This document shows positions 15,307 to 23,788 of a DNA stretch of 26,667 nt, in pieces. The position numbers and the translations under genes were made by a program. Position 1 is the stretch's first letter; every line of letters begins with the position of its first letter. The stretch lies in NCBI GenBank assembly GCA_934255435.1, contig CAKQNZ010000006.1, positions 1 to 26,667 on the forward strand. The letters run 5' to 3'. The notes under the pieces were generated by a model, which saw only the letters and a program-made list of their open reading frames with translations, was not told the origin of the DNA and made no database searches. This DNA comes from an uncultured Clostridia bacterium (GTDB lineage Bacteria; Bacillota; Clostridia; Peptostreptococcales; Anaerovoracaceae).

Positions 15307-16872
15307 CTAGTTCTGTCTTCTGCGTCTGTATATCCTGTCATATCCTACGTATGCACCGCCGAGTATGATCATCATCACTCCTGCGATGAGACAGTACATT
15401 GCTGTTCTGGATCCTGTTTCAGGAAGGCTTATGCCCTTTGAGTTCTTTATCTTTACACTCATAGTTATAGTGTTGTCAGGACCATTTGTGATCTCTACTA
15501 TCTCACTCACATTCTCACCCTTGGTGATTTCAAGGATTCCTTTGCCTGTCAGCTCGCCATCAGCATTTCTCTCATCTGTGATCCTCACTTTGACCGGCTC
15601 TGCCAGTATAGAATATCCCTGAGGAGCTTGTGTCTCTGTTATAGTATATTCTCCTTCTTTCAGACCTTTGAGAGTAGCTATATTTCCGTCCTTAGTGATC
15701 ACTACACCGCCATTAGTGCTTTCTATCGTACCGTCTGCTCCATATGTGAATGACCCTATTGTCTTACCTTCACTGTCTTTTACTTCGAAAGATGCTCCTG
15801 CCATATCTTTATTCTCATTGTTCTTGTCCACCTTCTGGATATTGAAGCCGTACGTATATGTCTTGACTTTATCTTCAAGTGTTCCCTTGCTGTCTGTCTT
15901 GTTAGGATTATTGGAATATACCAGCTTGATATCATTAGGGTTTGCTGTACCTACCTGGGCATCTTTTGTAAGTACTGCTGAATACTCAAGCTTTACTTCC
16001 TTGCCCTGGTATTTCAGGATAGTATCCGTGTTTAATGATATTTCGAAGCTGCTGCCAGTTTCCTTGATAATGTAATCAGTTCCTGCTACGAGAGTTACAT
16101 CTGATGTTCCATCTTCAGAACCGTTTACGATCGTAACCTTGGCATTTTTCCCGTATTCGAGATTAGTGAATTTGTCTGTGAGGACGTAACTGAGCTTGTC
16201 TCTGTCTACATTTGCCTCGTAGCTTGGGATAGCAGTGTTGACTTTATATTTTATCGTATCTCCGATGTTTGCAGTGTTTTCCTTGACCTCATCGCCATTC
16301 TCGATTATCTTTTTGTCAAGCTTCACCTTGGAGTCCTTCTGCGTCACCTGCGTATTATCCCTGAGATCCACCAGCATCGGCTTTGATGCAACGACGCCGC
16401 TTTCAGTTGTTTCTGTTTCTGCTACTACATAGTATCCGATACCGATCCCTGTAGCCGGCAGATTTATTCCGGTTATACTATGTTTTACTGCATAGTCCTC
16501 CAGCGCGCTTGCCAGAGCTGCTGCCTCTGTAGCATTAGTGTTTTTCCATCTGCCGTCAGTTCCTATGACTTTACCGTTTTTCAGGATCTCATTGTCACTG
16601 TTCAGCGAGTATCCATCTGGGTTGTTGTTAAAGAAACCATTAAAATCATTTGTCACTGTGTAAGTATACACAGCATCTGCCTTGTCCTTACTGCTGTAGC
16701 TGACTTTAGCATCCATAACTTTGTATGCCTTGTAAGTCGAGCCTGTAGTCGGATTATTGATACTCAGATCTGCTTTTGATGGTGCCTCAGCTGCAAATGC
16801 AGTCACACCCATCGTGCAGAGCATTGCTGCTGCCAGCAGTAATGCGAAAAGTTTTTTTGTCAATTTTTTCAT
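15307..16872 (-). CDS. Major (backbone) pilin, LPETG-anchored
   Basis: This 521-residue protein has a signal peptide MKKLTKK...TAFA (1-27), an N-terminal domain to about 170, a fimbrial isopeptide-forming D2-type domain (about 195-340), a C-terminal CnaB-like domain (about 341-465) with E-box YTITETQAPQGY (Glu413), and the sorting signal LPETG (483-487), a membrane helix and RRRRQ tail. The lysine-rich KDSKVKLDKKI (179-189) stands where the pilin-motif lysine used for cross-linking is expected, but the classic YPK is absent. I chose the second ATG because GGAGG lies seven bases before it. The upstream ATG at 16893 would add MEFGGKC with no ribosome site. It is the second operon gene and should form the fibre shaft. 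Confidence 0.9.
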   Translation of the reverse strand: MKKLTKKLFALLLAAAMLCTMGVTAFAAEAPSKADLSINNPTTGSTYKAYKVMDAKVSYSSKDKADAVYTYTVTNDFNGFFNNNPDGYSLNSDNEILKNGKVIGTDGRWKNTNATEAAALASALEDYAVKHSITGINLPATGIGIGYYVVAETETTESGVVASKPMLVDLRDNTQVTQKDSKVKLDKKIIENGDEVKENTANIGDTIKYKVNTAIPSYEANVDRDKLSYVLTDKFTNLEYGKNAKVTIVNGSEDGTSDVTLVAGTDYIIKETGSSFEISLNTDTILKYQGKEVKLEYSAVLTKDAQVGTANPNDIKLVYSNNPNKTDSKGTLEDKVKTYTYGFNIQKVDKNNENKDMAGASFEVKDSEGKTIGSFTYGADGTIESTNGGVVITKDGNIATLKGLKEGEYTITETQAPQGYSILAEPVKVRITDERNADGELTGKGILEITKGENVSEIVEITNGPDNTITMSVKIKNSKGISLPETGSRTAMYCLIAGVMMIILGGAYVGYDRIYRRRRQN

Positions 16873-16935
16873 ACATTTACCTCCAAATTCCATTTTATTT
16901 ACTTCTGATATTACTTTGTCCTCTTCTACCTCTTT

Positions 16936-19920
16936 TTACCTGAACCTGATCCCCCCTCGCTTTTTATTATTTATCATCAATAAGGTACCCCCTATCAACA
17001 TCAAAGATCCGAGCAGCATGACGTACATCCTGCCTTTCATTCCTGTTTCAGGCATATTTACCTTTTTATATGTATTTGTGATCGTGGTCACATTGACGGT
17101 GCTTTCAGTGACTTTAGTATTTTTTATCCTTACACGCTCGTAGATGTAGGTTTCCACTTCTTTTTTATCTTTATTAAAATCACCGTTTTCTGCCAGATAT
17201 TTGTTCTTGTTGTTTTTAAGTGCATGGTTCACGTCATCATAAACTATCTGGGCGGCTTCATTCGAATTTTGGACAAGATCCCCACTTCCTTTTTTAAAAT
17301 ATTTTTCACCGTACTTCAGTTTCACATAACTGCCGCTCGCCTCTGCTGTCCACTTCGTCAGTTTCGCTGCATCATCGTCAGTGATGTATGCAGTATAGCT
17401 GCTGCCATTTTCATCTGTGAGCACTGAATCGGTCTTCACCATCGCAGATGCACCTGACATTGTAGCTTTGCCGTCTTTGACACCTATAGTGCTGCAGCTG
17501 CCGCTGTTGCTGTCTGCCAGGATGTATTCCCCGCCTGATGTCAACGTGGTCACAGGCACCCATGCATATGAATATGTCATTTCTTCTTTCGACCCTTCCA
17601 CTATGCCATCTGTTACAGAGCCTGTATATCCCGCAGGAAGATCCGTTTCCACTGCCGAATATCTTATTTCTTTACCGTTCTCGTCATATTTCTGAAGATG
17701 ATCGAAAACACACTTCCAGCTGTTCGATGCATCAAGCTTTGCTGTCACGCCGGTCTTCCTGCCGTTTTTCAGAAGTTCCACTGTTACCGATGCCGGTCTC
17801 GTTTCACCGCTGTTGTTATTATCGTTCCAGTTCTTGTAAACTGTGAGGCTGGTTTCCTCCGACTTCGTGTTGGTGATAGTCACCGATGGTCCTGATACCG
17901 GTACGAATTTGTAAAGGTAGAAAGTCTGAGCGGTTACTGCATTGGCATCTCCTGTGTGATTGTTGCTCAGCAGGAAATAATGGTCGTGATTACCAAAGAC
18001 ATAGTTGAAATCATCGGGATAGTTCTTTACACTTGGTGTTATCTGCTCATTGCCTTTATCATCGATAGCTACATAGCCGTCTCTGTTGTTATTTGATGAT
18101 TTTTTCTTATACTGCAGTCCATAATAAAGCAGACTTTCATGTGCTGAGCCATCGGAGATATCTCCCTCCCCGTTGAACTTCGGATAACATCCGGGATTCG
18201 ACACGCTTTCCAGCAAATACCAGTCATGATAGCCAGTCTGCGGACTCTCTGATGAGCTATTATAGTGTGCCGTCCACTGCATCTGCTTGTGTTTCTCAGC
18301 TTCCTCATTTGTTATGTGGGTGGCATATGTCTGTCCGTTGATAGTCACCGGTCCTTCGACATTTATCGTCCCGGCGTTGCCTTTCGTCCATTTGAAGCTT
18401 TTGCCGCCGGGCTGTATCTCCATACCTACCACACTGCCTGTGCCCGGAGATGTGACTATGAGATATGTCTCACCGTCTACCAGCTTGTCCGTGCGGACCC
18501 AGTATCCGCCTGAGCTGGAGCGTTCTCCGCTGGCACTGTTATCATCATAATCATATTTTGCAAAGTATCCCTTCGGCACATCCTCGGATACACTGTAGGA
18601 TATCTTACGCCCTTCTTTGTCATATACATCAAGGTCTTTGAAAGATGCTGCCCAGCTGTTATTTTTGTCCAGCGTCAGTGTCTTTCCTGTATCCTTACCG
18701 TTTGCATAGAGATGTACTTTTATGTTATCAGGTCGGTCAGACTCTTTGTCGTTTTTCCATGTCTTTGATACTGACAGGTCTGTCTTCTCTGACTCTCCGC
18801 TGCCGGGATCCACGGTTATCGGCGGTTCGTAGCGGTTACTGACAAGTGCTTCTGTCTGCCAGCTGTTGAAAGCGCCGTCAGGCAGTGTCACTTCCTCGTA
18901 GAAATACAGCTTTTCTGTGCTGTCTTTTGTTTTATATGCATTGTCGCCGACGTTGTAAAAGCCCTGAGAGTCTTTGTCTGTTCCCTCACCCAGCTTGCTG
19001 ACATGAGGACACGACATTTTTTTCTGTGTGGAGCTCATCTGCAGCAGTCCGTGACATTCGCTCCATATCTCATAGATATTGCTGAACATATAATATGCAC
19101 CATTGCCTGCGCTGTATGCATTCCACAGAAGTCCGTCATATGTGCCGTCACCGTCGTTCACCAGTATATAGTTGCTGTATGTATTGCCGTCCTTGTCTCT
19201 TATCTTTCCCTCTGTTATGTTCATCTGAGCACTGAGGACATTCTCCGTCTGATATGCTTCACCCCGGTATACTTTCTGCTGTCCCGGATCGCTGCAGCTG
19301 ACGATATAGTATTTACCGCCTTCTTTCAGTTTCTCTGCCGGTACGAACAGATGCATGGAAGATGAATCCACTTTTGTCTGATGCCTTGACTGTGAATATG
19401 CAGGCTTGTAATTCTCTACATCGCGTTCTCTGACCTGATAGTCCAGCGGTATCTTGTCCCCACTGCTGTCAAGTTCATAATTGCCGTTCTTGTCCAGCTT
19501 GTATGCAGGATAATGGCTGCTGAAGGATCCTGACCAGTCGTCATCCGCCGTCAGTGTCAGCGAATCTATGACCTTTCCATCAAGATACAGGTCAAAAGTG
19601 ACTGAATCCGGTCTGTTGTACTCGGCGTCACCTGTCCATTTTTTATTTACAGATACCCCTTCCATCTCTCCGCTGTAATCCTTGTACTGCGGATATATAT
19701 CGGTGATCGCACCGGTAACGTCCTGCGATACGGCTGACAATGTCTGATCTGCTGTCAGTGCACGTATCTGTGACTTTGCTTTCTGAACTGACGACGCTCT
19801 GCTGTCCTGAGACTTTACTGCATATGCAGGCATGACTGCAAAAGCTATCATAAGCACTGCTGCAAGCAAAGGTATTAGTTTCCCTATCATATTCTGTATC
19901 CTGACTGAATGTCTGTACAT
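16936..19920 (-). CDS. Large three-module CnaB adhesin / tip pilin, MPETG-anchored
   Basis: This 994-residue exported protein has a signal peptide 1-34 (MPAYA end). Three CnaB domains begin near 88 (VSVNKKWTG), 381 (LSVSKTWKN) and 692 (LTVYKNWND). Each is followed by a second module of 150-200 residues that opens with L-x-x-G-G/E-x-Y-x-I/V (LKEGGKYYIV, LVDGETYLIV, LTSGGEYILA). The end has MPETG (956-960), a hydrophobic helix and a basic tail. There is no VWA domain or Cys-thioester motif. The ribosome site AAGGAGG lies ten bases before ATG. It is first in the operon, which suits a tip adhesin. I do not recognise the second module, which might bind glycan or host matrix. Confidence 0.82.
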   Translation of the reverse strand: MYRHSVRIQNMIGKLIPLLAAVLMIAFAVMPAYAVKSQDSRASSVQKAKSQIRALTADQTLSAVSQDVTGAITDIYPQYKDYSGEMEGVSVNKKWTGDAEYNRPDSVTFDLYLDGKVIDSLTLTADDDWSGSFSSHYPAYKLDKNGNYELDSSGDKIPLDYQVRERDVENYKPAYSQSRHQTKVDSSSMHLFVPAEKLKEGGKYYIVSCSDPGQQKVYRGEAYQTENVLSAQMNITEGKIRDKDGNTYSNYILVNDGDGTYDGLLWNAYSAGNGAYYMFSNIYEIWSECHGLLQMSSTQKKMSCPHVSKLGEGTDKDSQGFYNVGDNAYKTKDSTEKLYFYEEVTLPDGAFNSWQTEALVSNRYEPPITVDPGSGESEKTDLSVSKTWKNDKESDRPDNIKVHLYANGKDTGKTLTLDKNNSWAASFKDLDVYDKEGRKISYSVSEDVPKGYFAKYDYDDNSASGERSSSGGYWVRTDKLVDGETYLIVTSPGTGSVVGMEIQPGGKSFKWTKGNAGTINVEGPVTINGQTYATHITNEEAEKHKQMQWTAHYNSSSESPQTGYHDWYLLESVSNPGCYPKFNGEGDISDGSAHESLLYYGLQYKKKSSNNNRDGYVAIDDKGNEQITPSVKNYPDDFNYVFGNHDHYFLLSNNHTGDANAVTAQTFYLYKFVPVSGPSVTITNTKSEETSLTVYKNWNDNNNSGETRPASVTVELLKNGRKTGVTAKLDASNSWKCVFDHLQKYDENGKEIRYSAVETDLPAGYTGSVTDGIVEGSKEEMTYSYAWVPVTTLTSGGEYILADSNSGSCSTIGVKDGKATMSGASAMVKTDSVLTDENGSSYTAYITDDDAAKLTKWTAEASGSYVKLKYGEKYFKKGSGDLVQNSNEAAQIVYDDVNHALKNNKNKYLAENGDFNKDKKEVETYIYERVRIKNTKVTESTVNVTTITNTYKKVNMPETGMKGRMYVMLLGSLMLIGGTLLMINNKKRGGIRFR

Positions 19921-20078
19921 CTGTGCTGAGCCTCCTTCTGATACTTATTGTGCTATTCGACAGATACTTAAAATATAAATCTGTAAAAGCCGTACCGGGA
20001 TTACTGCTGCCTGTCGATGCATATCGGCAGAATGCATTTCCCATGACGGTGTATACTGTTTTGCTTTATTCACTTTAT

Positions 20079-20132
20079 ATTTTACACGTCACGCGTTCCC
20101 TGAGCGTGACATATGCGTTCCTTATACGTGAC
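20079..20132 (-). promoter_or_regulatory. Paired 18-bp direct repeats and -10 upstream of the pilus operon
   Basis: On the minus strand, GTCACG-N5-GGAACGC-type repeats occur at 20115-20132 and 20093-20110, with 22-bp centre spacing. They are followed by a third GTGACG and a possible -10 TAAAAT (20084-20079). Direct repeats two turns apart overlapping the -35 suggest a response-regulator site. The leader to the adhesin ATG is about 150 bases. I see nothing further in 20133-20265. Confidence 0.45.
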
Positions 20133-20265
20133 CTGGCAGAATGTATACAAAATATTTTCATCAAAAAAATTTATGGGCGGCATATATTTTATATATGCCT
20201 GTAGAACTGACGCAGATACCGGAAACCATTCAAACATGGAAAAGACATTGAACTGCCGGTACAGT

Positions 20266-20313
20266 CAAAAAAACTCCGCAGCATGGTCAGCTTCATACTG
20301 CGGAGTTTTTCCT
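20266..20313. terminator. Bidirectional terminator upstream of the pilus operon
   Basis: AAAACTCCGCAG/CTGCGGAGTTTT is a perfect 12-bp stem with a 16-base loop. On the minus strand it ends in seven T, just after the decayed DUF2828 gene. On the plus strand it ends in TTTTTCC. Confidence 0.75.
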
Positions 20314-20339
20314 GTATCTTTAATATGTAGATGATATGA

Positions 20340-20687
20340 TCACGCTGTAATACATGCATATCGCTGGCTGCTGACATTCTTCATCATGAATTCATACGGA
20401 TCTGCAGCTCCTGATGCTGTCATCGAGAATATCCTCGGCGTGCATCCGGATATCAGGATGACACCCTGCACCTTCACGATCTGAGGGCTTTCAGAAAATG
20501 TCATGAAGTGCCCTGCGAAAGCACCTTTACTGTGCTCTGCAAAATATATACCCAGTGAAATAGCGATGGATGCAGGCGATAGCGTCCCATATGCATACAT
20601 AGATGCCGATCCGTCTATTATGACCAGTGCATTGTCGTCAGCTGCGAAATCATCAAGCCTGTTCTTTAAAAGATACCACTCATCCAC
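20340..20687 (-). pseudogene. Decayed DUF2828-family (VWA-like) gene with an internal deletion
   Basis: Two pieces of a DUF2828-type protein are fused in frame. Residues 10-74 match the MIDAS-like part (LVIIDGSASM, then ISLGIYFAEHSKGAF and FMTFSESPQIVKVQG). Residues 75-115 match the extreme C-terminus (ILISGCTPRIFSM, then PYEFMMKNVSSQRYACITA). From memory of the family, over 100 residues normally lie between these parts, and several hundred precede the first. The start would be a GTG with no ribosome site, nine codons after a stop. The family function is unknown. The own terminator at 20266-20313 is retained. Both truncations point to a dead gene. Confidence 0.65.
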
Positions 20688-20809
20688 GTCAAAATTACTA
20701 TATTATTAAAATTTCTTAAATAATATTTTTTTCATATTATCTACAAACTTTTTCATAAAAAAGTGTTATGATATATATATTAAAACAAACAGAAAATGAG
20801 GCGATAATA

Positions 20810-21595
20810 TTGAAATTCGACTTACATTGTCATACGAAAGAGGGTTCTCTTGATTCGAGAGTCCCTGTCAGTGAATTTGCAGACAAGTTCATGCGGCTGG
20901 GGTTCGACGGGTTCATGATAAGCGACCATAACAGCTACAGAGGCTGCAGGGCATGGGACAGGATCAAGCATGACCCCAAATACAAAAATTTCACTGTGAT
21001 ACGAGGCATCGAATACGACACCAAGGATGCAGGGCATATCCTTGTGATACTGCCGGATGACCTTTATCTGCCGATACTCAGGATACGAGGCATGCGCTGC
21101 CGCAAGCTCATTGATCTGGTGCATGCATACGGCGGTATACTGGGACCTGCGCACCCGTACGGGGTCAGGTCATCAAGCGCCATGGGTTTCAAGCTGATGG
21201 ATATGGCGTACTTCAAGGAATTCGATTTTGTTGAGACTTTCAACACATGTGAATTCCCACGTTCCAACAGACAGGCTCGTGAGCTTGCCGAAAAATACGA
21301 CCTTGTGACTTTTGCAGGTTCCGATTCACATGTAGATGAGTATATAGGCATGGCATGCACTACGATAGATGCTGATATCCGCTGCAACAACGATCTCATC
21401 GAGGCGGTCCTCGCAGGAGTGCCTGTACATGCAGGAGGCAGAGAACGTGGCATCACAAAAAAAGCTATGCGCAAGGAGCACTGGACCGGTCAGATCGGCT
21501 ACATTATATACAACAGAGGCTTAGCCAAGCTCAAATGCCCCTACAGGAAATACCAGCACCGCAAGATCCGTGACTTCATACACAGTCATATATGA
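20810..21595 (+). CDS. PHP-domain metal-dependent phosphoesterase
   Basis: The 261-residue protein is a stand-alone PHP domain, a family of two- or three-metal phosphoesterases that hydrolyse phosphomono- or diesters of small molecules or nucleotides. Visible metal ligands are His6 and His8 (DLHCHT), Asp39 and His40 (SDHN), Glu68 (GIEYD), His115 (PAHPYG), and Asp172 and His174 (GSDSHV). The start is a TTG with GAGG eight bases before it; the upstream ATG at 20768 has no ribosome site and its extension is not PHP-like. It is monocistronic behind an AT-rich region with a TATGAT -10 near 20767, and ends before a bidirectional terminator. The substrate is unknown. Confidence 0.85.
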   Translation: MKFDLHCHTKEGSLDSRVPVSEFADKFMRLGFDGFMISDHNSYRGCRAWDRIKHDPKYKNFTVIRGIEYDTKDAGHILVILPDDLYLPILRIRGMRCRKLIDLVHAYGGILGPAHPYGVRSSSAMGFKLMDMAYFKEFDFVETFNTCEFPRSNRQARELAEKYDLVTFAGSDSHVDEYIGMACTTIDADIRCNNDLIEAVLAGVPVHAGGRERGITKKAMRKEHWTGQIGYIIYNRGLAKLKCPYRKYQHRKIRDFIHSHI

Positions 21596-21693
21596 CCTGC
21601 GAGCAGGAGCGTGCGGCAGGTGTCTATCTGATCTGTGCCGTCAGATCCAGCGTAGCTGTACATACAGGCAGCAGGGAGCATAATTATCCGAAA

Positions 21694-21732
21694 AAATTTC
21701 AGGAGACCCGTTTACCGGATCTCCTGTTTTTT
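21694..21732. terminator. Bidirectional terminator between the PHP gene and thrC
   Basis: CAGGAGACCCG/CGGATCTCCTG is an 11-bp stem with one mismatch and loop TTTAC. TTTTTT follows on the plus strand and AAATTTTTT on the minus strand. Confidence 0.8.
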
Positions 21733-21756
21733 ATGCTGTTAAATATTGTTTCTCGC

Positions 21757-23235
21757 TTACTTCACGCTGCTCTCCACTGCGCTGATCATGTCAGGGATCT
21801 CGATGACGTCTCTGTGTCTGATCTCTTTCCTGTCCAGATCCTTCAGGCCTGACGGCACTTTCACGCCTGTTGCTGCTTCAACAGCCTTGACGTATTCAAA
21901 ACCGTTTTCTTCCTTTGCAAGTCCGATGGCCTGTGCCACGCTTTCTGCGAATTTATATGCGCTGGCTGTGGATGCGATCAGTGTAGGCGTCCCATCGCCT
22001 GTCTTCTCAACGTAGTCTTTGTATACCTTGTATGCTACGGCTGTATGCGTATCCATGAGATATCCGTGTTCATCGTACATCTGTCCGATGGTTTCATTGG
22101 TTTCCTCCACTGTAGCGGAACCTCCGCAGAAGTCCTTCATGCCTTCTCTGATCTTATCGCTGACCTTGTAGTGCTTTTCATTTTCCAGAGCGGTCATCAG
22201 TGACTTTATCTCATCTCCGTCGTTTCCTGAAAGGTGATAGAGCAGCCTTTCCAGATTGCTGGAGATCAGGATATCCATGGATGGTGAATTCGTGAGATAG
22301 AAATCTCTGTTGATGTCATACTCGCCGTTTTCGAAGAAATCAGTGAGCACTCTGTTCTTGTTGGAAGCGCAGATGAATCTGTTCACAGGAATACCCATCT
22401 GTCCTGCATAATACGCTGCCAGTATATTGCCGAAGTTGCCCGTAGGGACCACGATGTTCACCTTGTCACCGGCCTTGATCACGCCTCTTTCGATGAGCTT
22501 CGCATATCCGTATACATAGTACGCCACCTGCGGCACCAGACGGCCGATATTTATGGAGTTGGCCGATGAGAGTTTGCATCCCATGCCTGCCAGTTTCTCT
22601 GCAAAATCGCTGTCGTTGAAGATCTTCTTCACACCTGTCTGTGCGTCGTCGAAGTTGCCCTTTATGGCAAATACGTGAGTGTTGTCGCCTTCCTGGGTTA
22701 TCATTTGTCTTTCCTGGACTTCGCTGACTCCCTGGTTCGGGAAGAAAACGATTATCTCAGTTCCCGGAACATCAGCGAATCCTTCCAGCGCTGCCTTTCC
22801 TGTATCGCCTGATGTGGCTGTGAGGATGCAGATCTTCTTGTCTTCGTTTTCCTTTTTCATGGCAGTTGTCAGCAGATACGGCAGTATCGACAGTGCCATG
22901 TCCTTGAAAGCAGCAGTCCTGCCGTGATAGAGTTCGAGGAAATGTGCGTCGCCTGCTTCTACTACAGGCACAACGTCCTCTGCCTCGAATTTGCTGTCAT
23001 ATGCGCCGTCCACGCAGTGCTGCATCTCTTCATCCGTATAGTCGTCGAAGAACGCCTTTATTATTTTAAAAGCGACTTCCTTGTAAGGTTTCCCAACCAT
23101 GTCTTCTATTTTGCCCGGGAATGCAGGTATCTGTGCCGGAACGTAAAGCCCCTTGTCCTCTGCTATGCCCTGTATGACTGCCTGGGCTGCTGTCTTTGTA
23201 TTCCTGCTTCCTCTTGTACTCTGGTATTTCATCAT
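21757..23235 (-). CDS. thrC: Threonine synthase
   Basis: This 492-residue PLP enzyme converts O-phosphohomoserine to threonine. It has the family N-terminus YQSTRG, the PLP lysine Lys111 in HGRTAAFKDMA, the phosphate-handling TATSGDTGKAAL (139-150) and PTGNFGN near 266-272. The length fits the long bacterial type. The PLP motif usually reads HGPT; Arg replaces Pro here. Its first ATG follows the coaC stop directly (TAAATGATG), so translation is probably coupled; the AGGGAG site lies inside the end of coaC. No hom or thrB gene is adjacent, so the link to coaBC looks like shared expression rather than a pathway. Confidence 0.93.
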   Translation of the reverse strand: MMKYQSTRGSRNTKTAAQAVIQGIAEDKGLYVPAQIPAFPGKIEDMVGKPYKEVAFKIIKAFFDDYTDEEMQHCVDGAYDSKFEAEDVVPVVEAGDAHFLELYHGRTAAFKDMALSILPYLLTTAMKKENEDKKICILTATSGDTGKAALEGFADVPGTEIIVFFPNQGVSEVQERQMITQEGDNTHVFAIKGNFDDAQTGVKKIFNDSDFAEKLAGMGCKLSSANSINIGRLVPQVAYYVYGYAKLIERGVIKAGDKVNIVVPTGNFGNILAAYYAGQMGIPVNRFICASNKNRVLTDFFENGEYDINRDFYLTNSPSMDILISSNLERLLYHLSGNDGDEIKSLMTALENEKHYKVSDKIREGMKDFCGGSATVEETNETIGQMYDEHGYLMDTHTAVAYKVYKDYVEKTGDGTPTLIASTASAYKFAESVAQAIGLAKEENGFEYVKAVEAATGVKVPSGLKDLDRKEIRHRDVIEIPDMISAVESSVK

Positions 23236-23772
23236 TTATTCCATGCTCCCTTCGATCACTTTTATTATATCATCAACATCCGCCAGGGCTCCCTTTCCCA
23301 CTGTGCCGCAGGCCAGCAGGGATTCTTTAGGTTCTATGAACCTGTAGCCGTAGCTTCTGAGTTTCTCTATGTTTGCCTGTACTATAGGGTTCTCGTACAT
23401 ATTCGTGTTCATCGCAGGCGCGATATACACCGGCGTCGTACCTGCTGCTGCCATGACCACCGTGGAAAGAAAGTCATCTGCGATGCCGCTTGCTATCTTG
23501 CCTATGATGTTGGCTGTCGCTGGCGCTATCAGCACCAGATCTGCCTTCTCTGCCAGGGATATGTGCTTCACTTCCTTAGGTGTTATCTCCTCGAACATGT
23601 CCATGTAGACCTTGTTCTTGCTGAGAGTCTGCAGCGTTATCGGAGTTATGATCCTGCTGCCGCTCTCCGTGAGAATCACGTCCACTTCGTGTCCCAGCTT
23701 CTTCAGCCTGCTGATTATGTCAGCGGCCTTGTATGCCGCTATGCTTCCGGTCACTCCCAGAACTATATTCAT
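23236..23772 (-). CDS. coaC: Phosphopantothenoylcysteine decarboxylase (stand-alone)
   Basis: This 178-residue flavoprotein decarboxylates 4'-phosphopantothenoylcysteine in coenzyme A synthesis. It has the flavin-binding start VLGVTGSIAAYKA, catalytic His70 in KHISLA, the substrate motif PAMNTNMY (119-126) and the active-site Cys155 in LLACGTVGKG. In most bacteria this is the N-terminal half of the CoaBC (Dfp) fusion; here it is a separate protein, as in streptococci and enterococci. AGGAGGG lies nine bases upstream of ATG, and the gap from coaB is 16 bases. Confidence 0.9.
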   Translation of the reverse strand: MNIVLGVTGSIAAYKAADIISRLKKLGHEVDVILTESGSRIITPITLQTLSKNKVYMDMFEEITPKEVKHISLAEKADLVLIAPATANIIGKIASGIADDFLSTVVMAAAGTTPVYIAPAMNTNMYENPIVQANIEKLRSYGYRFIEPKESLLACGTVGKGALADVDDIIKVIEGSME

Positions 23773-23788
23773 CGAAAATCCCTCCTGA

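Noticed and set aside
20768..20809. Upstream ATG start for the PHP protein
   Set aside because: It lies on the likely -10 region without a ribosome site. GAGG and TTG at 20810 give the normal PHP N-terminus.
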